A stretch of DNA of 64,000 nt from Cordia subcordata (Eukaryota; Streptophyta; Magnoliopsida; Boraginales; Cordiaceae): NCBI GenBank assembly GCA_028554755.1, contig JAPTOF010000010.1, positions 9,522,001-9,586,000 on the forward strand. The letters run 5' to 3'. The position numbers were made by a program, and so were the translations under genes. This document shows, one piece after another, positions 36,322 to 47,529 of the stretch (position 1 is its first letter; every line of letters begins with the position of its first letter). Under the pieces are notes generated by a model. The model made no database searches and had not been told where the DNA came from. It worked only from the letters and a program-made list of their open reading frames with translations.

Positions 36322-38900
36322 TTAATCCTCTCCTTGTTGAAACACTTTTTTTTTTTTTTGTTTCTTATCAATGCCTTTTGTCCTTAACTTCTTGGGTCTG
36401 CCTATTCTTTTGTGGACTATGGGTGGTTTCAAAAGCTCACATCTACTATTAACATAGTCATTCATACTAGGGATTGCATGTATCATATAATTGTAGACTT
36501 TCATGTATACAGCTTTAGAGTAACAATGGTCAATGTAATCTTCCACATGTTTCCTATACTTGATAATACAAGCTAATGCATGAACATATGGATAGCCAAT
36601 CAATGCAAACATACCACAACTACAATATTGAGTAGCCAAATTCACAACATATTTGGTACTATCCTGGACCACTTTATACTCCTCCTTCCCATTCCAATTT
36701 GCCCACCATGTCTTGGCCAAATTCTTAAGCTTCTCAATCGTTTTCATAATGTACAAATTGCACCCTCATATTTTTTCATTCCCAGTCTCTTAACTTGAAA
36801 TCTTGTCATCAATTTCTCTCTTATCATCTCAAACATAGTAATCATAGGTTTATCTTTTGCTTCAAGTATATAGCTATTGGATCACTCACAAAGATTATTG
36901 GTGAGGATATCACATTTTGATGCAGTAGGAAAGTAGGCCCTAGCCCATTATTTTGATGGGGTTCTCCTAAGCCTCCACGACAGTCTCATTGTCCTCTACC
37001 TTCGGGTGTGCCTTTTCAATTAATTTCATACACCATTCATGTTCCCTCATGTTTGCTATTGAAGCTGCCTTCCAAAACAAGTCTTTTATGTGCAAGCTTG
37101 GGTATTTCTTTTTGAAATTCTCGTACACGTGTTTGAGACAAAATCTATGGTGAACCCCTAGATATTCCTCTGCAAACACATCTACCAAACCTTTTTGTCT
37201 ATCAGAAATGTAAGTCCATCCCTTTTCTTCAGGAATACCAATAACTTCATGCAATTGTCTCAAGAACCATGACCATGTATCTCGCCTCTCAATGGGAACA
37301 ACAGCTAATGCTATTGGGAACATGTTATCATTTCCATCCCTTTCTATAGCTATCAACATCTGGCCCCCATAAGAAGAATTTAGAAAGCAACCATTTAGAC
37401 CAATAATAGGCCTCCAACCAGATAAAAAGCCATTCTTCATAATTGCCACACCGAAAAACATGTTTTCAAATCTTGGATCCGGTAGACTTCTATTCACAGT
37501 CAAAGTTAATATGCTCCCTGGGTTATGCAATATTATTGTAGCACAATAATCTTGTACTCTAGAGTATTGTTCATCCCAATCTCTATGTATGATTTTTAGT
37601 ACCACGTGTTTAGCTCTCAAAGCTATTTGCTTGCTTACATTTAAATTGAACTCTATCTTAATGTATCCTATAATGTCTCTAACACTCATCCGAGGATTAT
37701 CTCTAATAGATTGCTCAATCATCTTCCTCAAATACTTATATGTGGCATGTTTGTTATCATGATGCCATCCACAATCATGCTTACCTTTCAAAGTCTTCAC
37801 ATGAAAAAGGGTTCCACCTATCACTAGTGAAGCATGTATTCTCCAATCACAACCATTCTTACATACAGTTGTAACTCATAGATTTTCATTCTTTTTTAAG
37901 TTTAACACAATGCCATGTCTCACAATCCAGTCCCTAAGCACTTTCTTAAACTGTGCAGCTGATTCAAATGTCATTCCAACCAAGAACTCAAAATGTTGCA
38001 TGTCAACATCTTCTTTATACTCAGGAAATTGTTGACCACCATCATCATCAGAATCTGCAAGATTCTTTATGCCTTCTTTGTCCTCAACATCACTACACCA
38101 TCCTTCTTCATCTCAAGGCCCTACATCAGCCTTATCTCTCTTTCTTCTTTTCAACTCCTTTCATTTTTGCCTATATCTCATTTTTAAATGGTCATATTTT
38201 TCTTTCAATTGTTGTCCCACATTACTGTCATTAAAGAAGCCATCATCACTTGAGCCTTCCATATCTTCAAGCATCCAATCATTATCATCAGAATTTGAGT
38301 CATACAATGTTTGTTCTGCTACATGCTCTTGCTCATTTTCATCAACATACCCCGTCTTATGCTCTTGCTCATTATCATCAACATTTCCTGCCTTATGTTG
38401 TTGCTCATTTTCTTGCTAATGTTCATCAACATTTCTTTCCTTATTAGCACTACCTTTATCCCTCTCTTGCACATTATCATTGGTCCACTTATTATATGCT
38501 ACAATTTGCCTACATGCAACCACATGCCCTTCTGGATGAACCACTTGAATTGGTTCATAATTATCAACTAAGTAGATATCCACATATGACCTGTTTTCAC
38601 AATCATTCATCAATTCTCTAATACTATTGTCATTACACAATGGTTTCACCCCATCATCCAATGATCGTCCTGCCCTCAAGTAAAAGCAGTCAAAGTTTGA
38701 AATGATCCACCCATCCTCTTGTACATTGTATAAATCTCATGCATACTTATCTCATCTGAAGGGACATTTGGAAATGTCTCTTTTCTATCGCCTTTATATT
38801 GCACATTGGGATTACTTACAAAACGACCACCAATCCAGACATCAAAGTTGTAACAACTATCAACCATACCAAAATTGTCATCATCATGCATCCTATTCAA
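36322..38900 (-). pseudogene. MURA-like Mutator transposase, decayed
   Basis: The segments, in minus-strand order, match a plant MULE transposase from N- to C-terminus. First comes the N-terminal module (FDVWIGGRFVSNPNVQYKGD). After a frameshift near 38708 follow SLDDGVKPLCND and an acidic Asn/Glu-rich linker. The zinc-knuckle-like TTVCKNGCDWRIHAS, the DDE core (37824-36967) and the SWIM finger YCSCGMFALIGYPYVHALAC (in 36756-36322) come next. The core keeps MFPIALAVVPIERRDTWSWF, YISDRQKGL and HHRFCLKHVYENF. The first catalytic Asp is Asn in IIGLNGCFLNSSYGGQ (families have GLDGCF). In-frame stops (for example at 38416 and after NENL near 37880) and frameshifts near 36960 and 36750 show that it is dead. 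Confidence 0.88.
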
Positions 38901-39534
38901 AGCACAAAAGTAGTATAAATAGTGAGTAATATAAAAGTAGTTTAAAAAGTAAGCAATATAAAAGCAGTATAAAAGGCAAGCATGATTTCATTGACTGCTT
39001 AAAGATTTCTTGCAAAGTGCCGCTGAAATATAATTATTGAAAAATAGAAATCATATTAACATTGCAATGGTGAAGCTATATAAAAGCAGTCTATGCTTTC
39101 CCGTAGGCAAACTAGTTACTTTCTGTTCACCACTTCACCAACATGCCTTGCAAATTTCAAACAAAATTCAGACATGGCAAACACTACTTTATATATATTT
39201 GAACAGTAAAATGATTCAACCTGGACACCAATAGAAACAAAAATGCACATGGAAGCAAAGTTCACATGTGTCATCAGCAGCACTATTTCCAATTTCTAAT
39301 TTGGAAGCAAGAATACTTTGGAAAGCACTAACAAATGTAAAATGGTCCCCCCTATACAAACGTCATGTTTCCACTTCACCCGACAAAGACATCCCATATG
39401 TCGACATAAGTGTTATTAAATTAGGACCAGCATATTGATTAAAATAAGGTCCACATCATACCAAACTTATATATACACATTCAATTTGCTACTCGGCCAA
39501 ATAACAAACAAGTTTAGTTTGCTTACCTTGCAAC

Positions 39535-39970
39535 AGGGGTGGGGGTTATAGTCGTTGCAGCTTCGTCGTCATTAGACAAGGGGTGGTTGTTTTCATCCTC
39601 GCTCGTGGCAAGTGGTGGGGATCTCGTCATCATCGCAGCAGGGATGAGGGGTAATGTAACCTCAGCTTCTTCGTCGAAGGCTTTTTGAAGTCGACGGAGA
39701 TTTTGGTCGTCTTCGTTGCAGCGAGGGTGGGGGGCGACGTAGTCGTACTTCGTGTCATTGTAGAGAGGCCGTTCTTCATTACAGAGCTTAAAAGTCGACA
39801 GAGATTTTTGGGGAGTGAAATGTTAATGGAATGAAAGCTTAAAAAACACAAGATTTTGGTTGCATAGGAGTTGTTCTTCGTTCTTCGCAGCTCTGTTCTT
39901 CATCGTCATTGCAGAAGGGTCGTTCTTCACAGCTTCGTCGACGAATATTTTGATCGTCTTCGTTCTTCGT
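39535..39970. repeat. Subterminal repeat cluster of the MULE (right end)
   Basis: Many copies of short words such as GTTCTTCG, CTTCGTCG, TCGTCTTCG and GCAGCTTCGTCG are packed beside the right TIR, on the 5' side of the transposase. Subterminal repeats often bind transposase; that role is inferred. Confidence 0.5.
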
Positions 39971-40233
39971 AAAAAAAAAGTTTGATGTTAAACATCGTAA
40001 CAAGGGTGGGGTTTGGGAATTAGGGATTTTAGATTTTGGGAATGGGTTTGTTTTACTTACCGATAGAATTTTATTTGGGTATAAAATTATTACTTTATTA
40101 GATATGCAATTTTTGTCATTTTAACGGTGTTATTGTTGAACTAACAGTAGGGAAAGGTATGATCAATTCTAGCAAAGCAGAAGGGGGTGATCTGAAGTTT
40201 TAGAAATATAGCGAGGTAACGTGGTACTTTCTC

Positions 40234-41660
40234 ACACCCTAGGATTCGAACCCACTTCCTCGAGAGATATGCTCAACTATTTTAACTGTCCCTTGATCCC
40301 CTTTTTTTTTTCCTTATAATTGCAAATTGGGTTATTTACTAAAATTTTCAAGTTTGGTCTATTAAGTTAATAATCAACTAGAGTATAATTTGGATGAAAG
40401 AAAAAAAAAATTAAGTATTTTTAATCTTTTTATTATTGATTGCCAATTTTACAGTTATATAATTATAAGATGTAAATATATTTTGTAAAATTTAATTATT
40501 GATAAAAAATTAATACTATATCATTTTTTTAGAGATATGATATAATTAAATAAAATATTAAATCAAAAAGTAAAATCAGAACCTACCTATTGTTATGAGA
40601 AAAGAGAAGTAATAGAAAATATTAATATATTTTTTAGAGTTTACCAGTTTCCTCAAGGTTGATCTGTCAACTTAACAACCAATTTTTGTTGATACGAACT
40701 TGTTTTTTTATCCAAAATATAATATGATACAATATAATATGGTATAATATATTAAACTAAAAAAAATTACAATAAGTGGGTTAAAATTGAAAAGGGACAA
40801 AGATTCAAAGCTCATAAATGATTAAGCGACACACCAGATCACAAATTTTATTATTGTGAATGAGTAACTACAAAGAGCCCATGATATGAACTCTCTTTGA
40901 ATATAAGTCTGATACAACGAGACCAGATTTATGAGGATGCAACTATGTTTTATTATCTAGGCTAGAGCTAAACTATGCTAGATTAAGTTATGACTATGCT
41001 AAGTTAGGCTAAACTAAGTTATGAAGAGCTAAGATACATGATATGATAAATTTGGTGGTTGTGGCACACCTTGCTTATGAGTTTTTTCCTACTTTTATTC
41101 TTACAGGCCCCCAAAAATTCTTAACAAACTAGCTTGAATTTGATTTGCCGTTGATTTCCTTCCCAGATACTACTCAAAAGCGCTGTTACTGCACTTGTGT
41201 TATTTTAATGTAGTCTTTATTTTGATATCACGTGTGCCACATTTGCCATCTTAGTCTCATTGGCCATATATCAGCCACTTAGTCCTTCAAATCGTGCTCT
41301 CAGCCCTAGCTTCTTTACTTTTCAATTGTAATAGCCTTTTTTCCCTTCGTTTGGCCATTAAGGCCTCTAGGTGCAATTTTAGGGTGTCAACACTCATATT
41401 GACTTTCTGAGAATCAAAAAACTTTTGCACACTATAGTATCTCAAGAAGAAGCTGAGGAGCTTGCCAGACCCATCATGAACATTTTTTTTTGAACTTGTT
41501 GGGACATTGTGGTTAAAGATGTTATCTTGCCAATCAAGTCCCTTTTTTTGTTTTTTAAGAGACTTGGCATGCTTAGAGAGCTTAATTCCACCATTATCAT
41601 GCTTGTTACCAAAGTCAATATCAGGAATTTATGAACCAATTTTGGCCTACTACTTGTTGT
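40234..41660. other. Intergenic DNA, repeat debris
   Basis: GGATTCGAACCCA at about 40242 is a perfect inverted B-box-like word, but no full tRNA or SINE can be drawn. Around 40965-41035 short words (GCTAAACTA, TATGCTAAG) recur. No gene is seen. Confidence 0.35.
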
Positions 41661-41661
41661 A

Positions 41662-41915
41662 ACATGGTACACAAAGCTATTTCAAAAATTATTACCAACA
41701 AAACTCAAAACATCATTGGATCAGATATTCAAGCTGGTTTTGTGAAGGGATGCAATATTGTTGACAATGTACATATTACATAGGAATTAGTTGAGGGCTA
41801 TGATCAAAAAGAAGGTATCCCTAGAGGCACCATCAAAGTGGATCTGAAGAAGGCATATGATACTATAGATTGGAGCTTCATGATCACTACCCTCAAAGCA
41901 TTTAATTTTCTTCAC
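41662..41915 (+). pseudogene. LINE reverse transcriptase fragment
   Basis: The plus strand encodes VYKAISKIITNKTQNIIGSD, then IQAGFVKGCNIVDNVHIT, a stop, ELVEGYDQK, GTIKVDLKKAYDTIDW and SFMITTLKAF. This is the N-terminal half of a non-LTR reverse transcriptase (QAGFI.GR.I.DN and K.DL.KAYD..W). Both flanks end abruptly. Confidence 0.8.
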
Positions 41916-43172
41916 ATTTTAGTAACACCGTTAAAAAAATTAGCGGAAGTCATAACATGACTTCTATGCCCACATATAAATATATATTGTTCCCCTAATT
42001 TTTCACCTTCACAAGTTCCAAATTCACCAAATCAATTGAAATCCCAAACACCCCCAAATCCCAAACCTGATTGAAATCCCAAACACCTCCAAATCCTTAA
42101 CCCCTAACCCTCGTGATCCTAAGCTCTTCTTCACTCTTTCATACTAAGAGAAGCAATGGGACTCCAATCAATATGTTTCAAAACAAATGCTAATGTGATT
42201 TTATATGCTCTAATGAAAGACGACTCCAAAAGCAATTGAATTATTGAAGACACCTCCTGTGACATTAAAGATTGTTCTTTTCTTTGTATTTTTTAGAGGA
42301 AAGGGTTAACCTAGATTTGGTGTTTGATTTGAAAATTATTTTGCAATTTATTTTTTTATAAATAGTTGTCAGTAGTTTACAGATTTTGAGTGTTTTTGTG
42401 AAGCGGGTGTGTGTTGTTGGAGTTGGTTGAGGCATAGAGGCATGAAAAGAGCAAGCTTTTGATTAATTTGCTCCGTAATTTTTTTTTTAAAAAAAATTAG
42501 GATATTTTGTTGCTAAGTTTAAAGCTTTGTGAGATGGGGTTGTGCAATTTTTGTGTTATTCTTGAAAGTTGGAAGTTTGCTTTTGGTTTGGCCTACTGAA
42601 AGATCTGTTGTAGTTTGGGTTTTCTTTCTTTTTTTTTTTTTTTTTTTAAGAAAAGCTTTGTTGTGAATTTTTACTATAATTGAGTTGCTGTCTTTTGGTT
42701 TACTTGAAGTTTATTTGCTGTTAAAGTGCTTTTGTTTGGTCTACATTATTCAAAAATACAAAGAAAAGAACAATCTTTGATATCACATATGGTGTTTTGA
42801 AAAACTTCCTTTTGAGGAATCTCTCTATCACCTTGAATCAATTTTTTGAACAAATACAACGCCAGTTCGACGAGGGACTGATTGCATCTAGGGAATAGAA
42901 TTAATAAATTGATACAATTCACTTTTCTTTTTTTGGTTGAGAAAAGTAGAAATTACATACATCCAAAAGAAGGTACATGAAAATTGAGATTAGCTAATTA
43001 CTTCTTTTCCCACATCAACACCCAAGATACAAACCAACCTATCAAGAAGAGAGATGAGCCAATTCAAGGGTAAGGCATCAACACATTTGGCCTTTACAAT
43101 AAAGTCATGTGCATCACTTGTAGCTCTTTTAATAAGGAAAAAAACTAAAACTTGGGTTCCTCCGAAAAATAA

Positions 43173-43220
43173 CAGAAATAGCATCGACATAATTAGCAGA
43201 AATAGCATCGACATCATTAA
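43173..43220. repeat. 24-bp tandem duplication
   Basis: CAGAAATAGCATCGACATAA plus TTAG is repeated once with one change. Confidence 0.85.
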
Positions 43221-43390
43221 AGATTTTCCAGCTGCTACCTCTTCCATTAGGTGCAATGGCTTGGTAAACTAAGGATGAATTAGTCTTGAATAGTTGCTAA
43301 ACAACGAAAAATAGAATTTGATTTACGAGTAATATCATATCAGATTTTAGACGATTCAATTTGTTTCATCTTGTTGCTAACAGGGAAAAT

Positions 43391-43393
43391 ACA

Positions 43394-43439
<46 letters not shown>

Positions 43440-43493
43440 TACACATATATATAGACATACACACACACACACACACATATATATATGTATATA
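43391..43493. repeat. Compound AT/AC microsatellite
   Basis: Alternating (AT)n and (AC)n blocks, the second pair repeating the pattern of the first. Confidence 0.9.
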
Positions 43494-43609
43494 TCTTTTG
43501 AAAAATAAAGAATCTGGCTAAAAGATTTTGATTGAGCGCTTTTGTGGGTTTTTTAGATAAAGATGGAAGGTTAATTTTGTCCAACAGAACATTTTTCGAA
43601 GAATATATT

Positions 43610-44182
43610 TGTGATATCTCACGTTTGTTTGTAGGGCAACTTGTAACTTGTTTATAAATAGGTAGTGTAGACATAACTAACAACTTAGGTTAATCATTTT
43701 GTGCTAATTGATTTGAGGCCTAAGTAGTTATTAGTTATACCTACGACACCAGTCTTACTCACAGGCTTGGGGGTCTAGGCTCGGGGCCATGACAGGATGG
43801 TATTCAGAGCTAGTTACTGGCCAGTTGCAGGAGTTATGTGCTATACGAGGCAAAGTGCTACACCAAGTGTGTGGTAGGAGTCATCTCTTGAGCCCGTAAG
43901 AGCCGCCTCTATAGCTCGTAGGAGCCACCTCTAGAGCCCTACACTGTTTGGTCTTGTGTGTGATTATGTGCCCTTGACGAAAACATCAGGTCCTCAACAG
44001 GGGGTGAATGTGATATCTTACATCGGTTTGTAGGGTGACTTGTGATTTGTTTATAAGTGGGTGATGTGGGTATAACTAACAACTTGGGTTACCTATTTTA
44101 GGCCAGTTGATTACCCAATTAGTTAGTTATGCCTACAACCATCAACGATTTCGCTTGCAGGCCTAGGCCTAGGGCCGTGACA
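43610..44182 (+). mobile_element. TRIM: miniature LTR retrotransposon
   Basis: Two direct repeats of 185 bp (43610-43794) and 174 bp (44009-44182) both begin TGTGATATCT and end GGGCC.TGACA. Directly after the first comes GGATGGTATTCAGAGC, one inserted base away from the initiator-tRNA-Met primer site. Directly before the second comes the purine tract CAGGGGGTGAA. The 214-bp interior has no coding capacity. Flanks are ATATT and GTATT, a 5-bp target duplication with one mismatch. This is the full structure of a TRIM. It depends on proteins made by other elements. Confidence 0.85.
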
Positions 44183-46255
44183 GTATTCTTCTAAAATCTC
44201 AATATACGAGCGTGCATAACACTCTCTGTCAAGTTTGATGATTTTTTTGACAGCGAGGGGGTAATGAGTTTACTTTTAAAAACTAGAAGGAGGTGATCAG
44301 ATAGTTTTGAAAGTTCAAGGATCGATTGTGCACTTTTACCTAAGTTCAGGGAGGTAATATTCTATTTACTGAAAACAAATTAATTCGTGTAAACTATGGA
44401 TATGAAAATACAAATTTCTTTACATATTCTAATCATTTTATTTTTACATAATATGGTATGGAATTCATTTTATTTATATTTCAAAATGAATGTCATGAGG
44501 ATTTGCATTTCAAAATGAATTTCGTTGTTTGACATTGTAAAACAATTTTAAGTTAATTTTGTCGTTTGTAAATCTAAATTGTGTTTGGAACACATGTACG
44601 ATTGGAAGTATTTTGTGTATTTTCCTTAAATACCCTTTAGTATTTAAGTGGCATTTAATTTGTCATATATTGTTTTCTTTTCTTCTTCTTAATTGAATTT
44701 GTCATATACTAATAATAAACTCTTGAAACCATGCAATTAGTGGAGACTAGTTAGTGGAGAGAGATTGTAATGTCAAATAAAATGAATACTCCTTAGTTTG
44801 AGACTTTGGTCTCCGGTTAAAGTCATTTTTTGGAGTAAGCAACAATAATCATTAATGCAATAATCATTAATGATCCTCTTTGAAAAGAGAAGTATATGAA
44901 GAAAGATAATATTGTATTATGTTATAATTTATGAGAATATTTTTACCTTTCTAAATTATTTTATAGACTTGACTTTTGTGAAATTGCAAAACCCACATCT
45001 TGAGTTAGAATTTGAATATAACTAGAACAAATCTAAACTTTACAGATCCTAAATTTGTAAATGAATTACACATTTTAAATAAATGATACCAAATATAAAA
45101 TAAATTGGATTCATAATTCATTTGTACCGAACACACTGCAACATAACTCCTTGATTCAATCACCTAGACCGGCCCGACCCGGCCCAACTTTTGTTAACTG
45201 TACAATGAGTACGGATACACGGCATTGTTGTACAGCTCCACTCCACATGGAAGTTGGCTAAGGTGGTCCCAACCCCACCCAACGCTATTTCAAACCGTAA
45301 AACTCCAATTCAAACCGCCAAACCCTCTTTGACCAAAAAAATAAAAAAATAAAAAAAGAACCGCTAAACGCGAAAATGCGGGTCTGCTTAATAAAGGTCA
45401 GCATAAATTTGACCAAAAAAATAATAATAAAGATTAGTATAAACAACGTAATAAACACCCCCTATCACACGTACATTCGTGCACATGAAAACTGTTTAAC
45501 CTAGTGATTAAGTAATATGTATCTCACATTTAACGTGATTATAAAAGTGTTTGACTTTATTTATAAATTGGTCAAACCAACTTATAAGTTAAAAATAAAA
45601 AGTTGCGTGTTTGAAATTTTTGTTTATAAGTCATTTAAAGTTGCTTATAAGCAGGAAAAAAAAATTGAAGCTACTTTTTTTTGTGCTCAAAAGACAGGTG
45701 ATCAACCATATTAAAATGACATATTTATCCTTACACTTGAGAATTACTTAATTAGTTCCATATCTTTTTAGTTATTTTAACTATTTTTGTTACTTATAAA
45801 AACTTATTTATCAAATATTTTAATCGATTATAAGCACATATTATTCAAACATATATTTGATTATTTATACTAACTTAAAAGCTTTTTATTTAAAAGTAAC
45901 ACCAACTTATAAGCATTTAAAAATATGCAAAGCCAAACGGGCTCTATGTCTCCAAATCAATTTTTGCTAACAAAAATGTACTTGACATTTAATTTTCTTT
46001 GAAATGGAAAAGAAAAAACTCTACTCTTCTTAACTCTTACGTCACTTTGAAAGTTAAAAACCAAAGAAAGTCAACAAAGAACACCAACTCTTTGGGCCCC
46101 ACTTAAAGTATGTGGTCCTAGCAGCTGAAAAGTCATTCAAAGCATCAACTAAATTTCAACCCTCATAAATTACTGACTTTACACCACATTTTATTATTAC
46201 ATTTAGGCTTTTTCGTCCACATTTTCAAGTACTTTTATGAGCTTGAGAGTTCGAT
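44183..46255. other. AT-rich intergenic DNA
   Basis: No gene. From about 45546 to 45942 there is a repeat-like block whose right end (AAAGCCAAACGGGCTC) resembles the ends of the MITE-like elements; its left end is unclear. ACTTATAAG words recur inside. Confidence 0.4.
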
Positions 46256-46475
46256 TAAGGCTGGTTTGGATTGATTTTTTTTTTTTAAATATTTTTTAAA
46301 TTATATTAAATTTATAATAATAATTTAATTTAATTTTTAAAAAAATTAAAATTTTAAAAAAAAAGCTTAAATATAATTTTTTTTAAAAGTCAGAATTTTT
46401 AAATTTTTAAAAAAAGCTGCCTTTTAAAAGCTGTAAAAAAATACTTTTAAAAAAAACTAATCCAAATAAGCCCTA
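46256..46475. mobile_element. MITE-like foldback element
   Basis: The left end TAAGGCTGGTTTGGATTGAT pairs with the right end (reverse complement TTAGGGCTTATTTGGATTAG). Poly(T) and poly(A) interior. Confidence 0.55.
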
Positions 46476-47027
46476 AATGTATACGAATTTTTTCCAAAGA
46501 ATTTTTGACAAAAATTAAATTAGAAATTGAAAATTAGAAGTTATAAATTGAATTTTTTTGGTGAAGTTTTGAGAAATTAATTTTACACAATGTGAGAAGT
46601 TATTTTTTTTTAAAGACACTAGTTTATAATTTTAAAGCGAATATTATCCCCAAAAGAAAACTTATAATTTTAAAAGCTAATATTAACACCCCCCAAAAAA
46701 AAAAAAAAACTTCAACACATAAAAGACAAAATTAAACAATTACCAACATATTAATAGGCCTGTTTAGATTTTTTTTTTATAGAAAATCATTTTTTTAAAA
46801 ATCAAACATATTTTTCTTACAATAAGTATTTAAATTAAATTTTTTAAAAAATTAAAACTTTGAAAAAAATATAAGTATAATTTTTTTAAAAATTTAAAAT
46901 TATTAACTTTTCAAAACATAATTTTTTTCAAAAATTTAAAAAATATTTGTTAGCAGTGTAACCAATGCTCATTAAAAAAAAATTGTTAAGACATCAGTCA
47001 AAAATTCAAATCCTCTCGTCAGCTCCT

Positions 47028-47035
47028 TATAAAAA
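47028..47035 (+). promoter_or_regulatory. Putative TATA box of the MACPF gene
   Basis: CCTTATAAAAAATC lies about 140 bases before the start codon. A pyrimidine-rich patch (47070-47085) follows, and the leader would be about 110 nt without an upstream ATG. Confidence 0.5.
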
Positions 47036-47091
47036 ATCTTCCCATCATCATTATCATCATCATCTTCAATCTCTCTCCAAAAAAATTCCTC

Positions 47092-47161
47092 AAACGACGC
47101 CGTTCGCCGTACTCTGACTTTTCAGCTTTCATCCTCGCCGAGAGCCAAAGCGGCGTCGTTT
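47092..47161 (+). promoter_or_regulatory. GC-rich inverted repeat in MACPF 5' leader
   Basis: AAACGACGCCG (47092-47102) and its exact reverse complement CGGCGTCGTTT (47151-47161) flank a 48-nt loop and end 9 bases before the ATG. In the mRNA they could form an 11-bp stem. The arms also resemble paired protein-binding sites. Confidence 0.5.
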
Positions 47162-47170
47162 CGGAGAACC

Positions 47171-47473
47171 ATGTACGGTCTGGCGGACGATTACGAGAAG
47201 AAGCCGGTGGAGGTAAGGGCGGTGGAGGCGTTGGGGTCGGGTTTCGATCTCGCGAGTGATTTCAGGTTGAGGTTCGTAAAAAGGCGCCCCGGCGGGGGTA
47301 GATTGGTCATTTTGGACGAGCACCGCAAGCGCGATGTAGTGATACCATCGCCGGCGGCACCTACAGCTGGTGGTTTCGTCATCCGCGATGTACCGGAGAG
47401 TATCCGCTGCGATAAAGGCGACCACGTCCGCTTCAAGTCTGATGTTCTCGAATTCAGTCAGGTCACACTCTTC

Positions 47474-47529
<56 letters not shown>

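Larger units (their letters stand above)
33892..40233. mobile_element. Mutator-like element (MULE) with long TIRs
   Basis: The ends are inverted repeats of about 75 bp: 33892-33964 and, inverted, 40160-40233. Both begin GAGAAA and share CACGTTACCTC/TACGTTACCTC, TTCAGATC and TTTGCTAGAATTGATC, with roughly 80% of positions equal by eye. Inside are a broken MURA-like transposase on the minus strand (36322-38900) and a GRF zinc-finger frame on the plus strand (34657-35079). The right subterminal part (39535-39970) is dense in TTCTTCG/CGTCTTCG words. No 9-bp target duplication could be seen, so the ends may be eroded. Confidence 0.85.

Noticed and set aside
38069..38571. Plus-strand Ser/Leu-rich frames
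   Set aside because: Shadows of the acidic repeat linker of the transposase on the other strand.
40240..40300. tRNA or SINE read on the minus strand through TGGGTTCGAATCC
   Set aside because: Only the B-box-like word is present; no A box lies at proper distance.
43366..43683. Minus-strand frame with alternating Cys/Val/Tyr
   Set aside because: It translates the AT/AC microsatellite.
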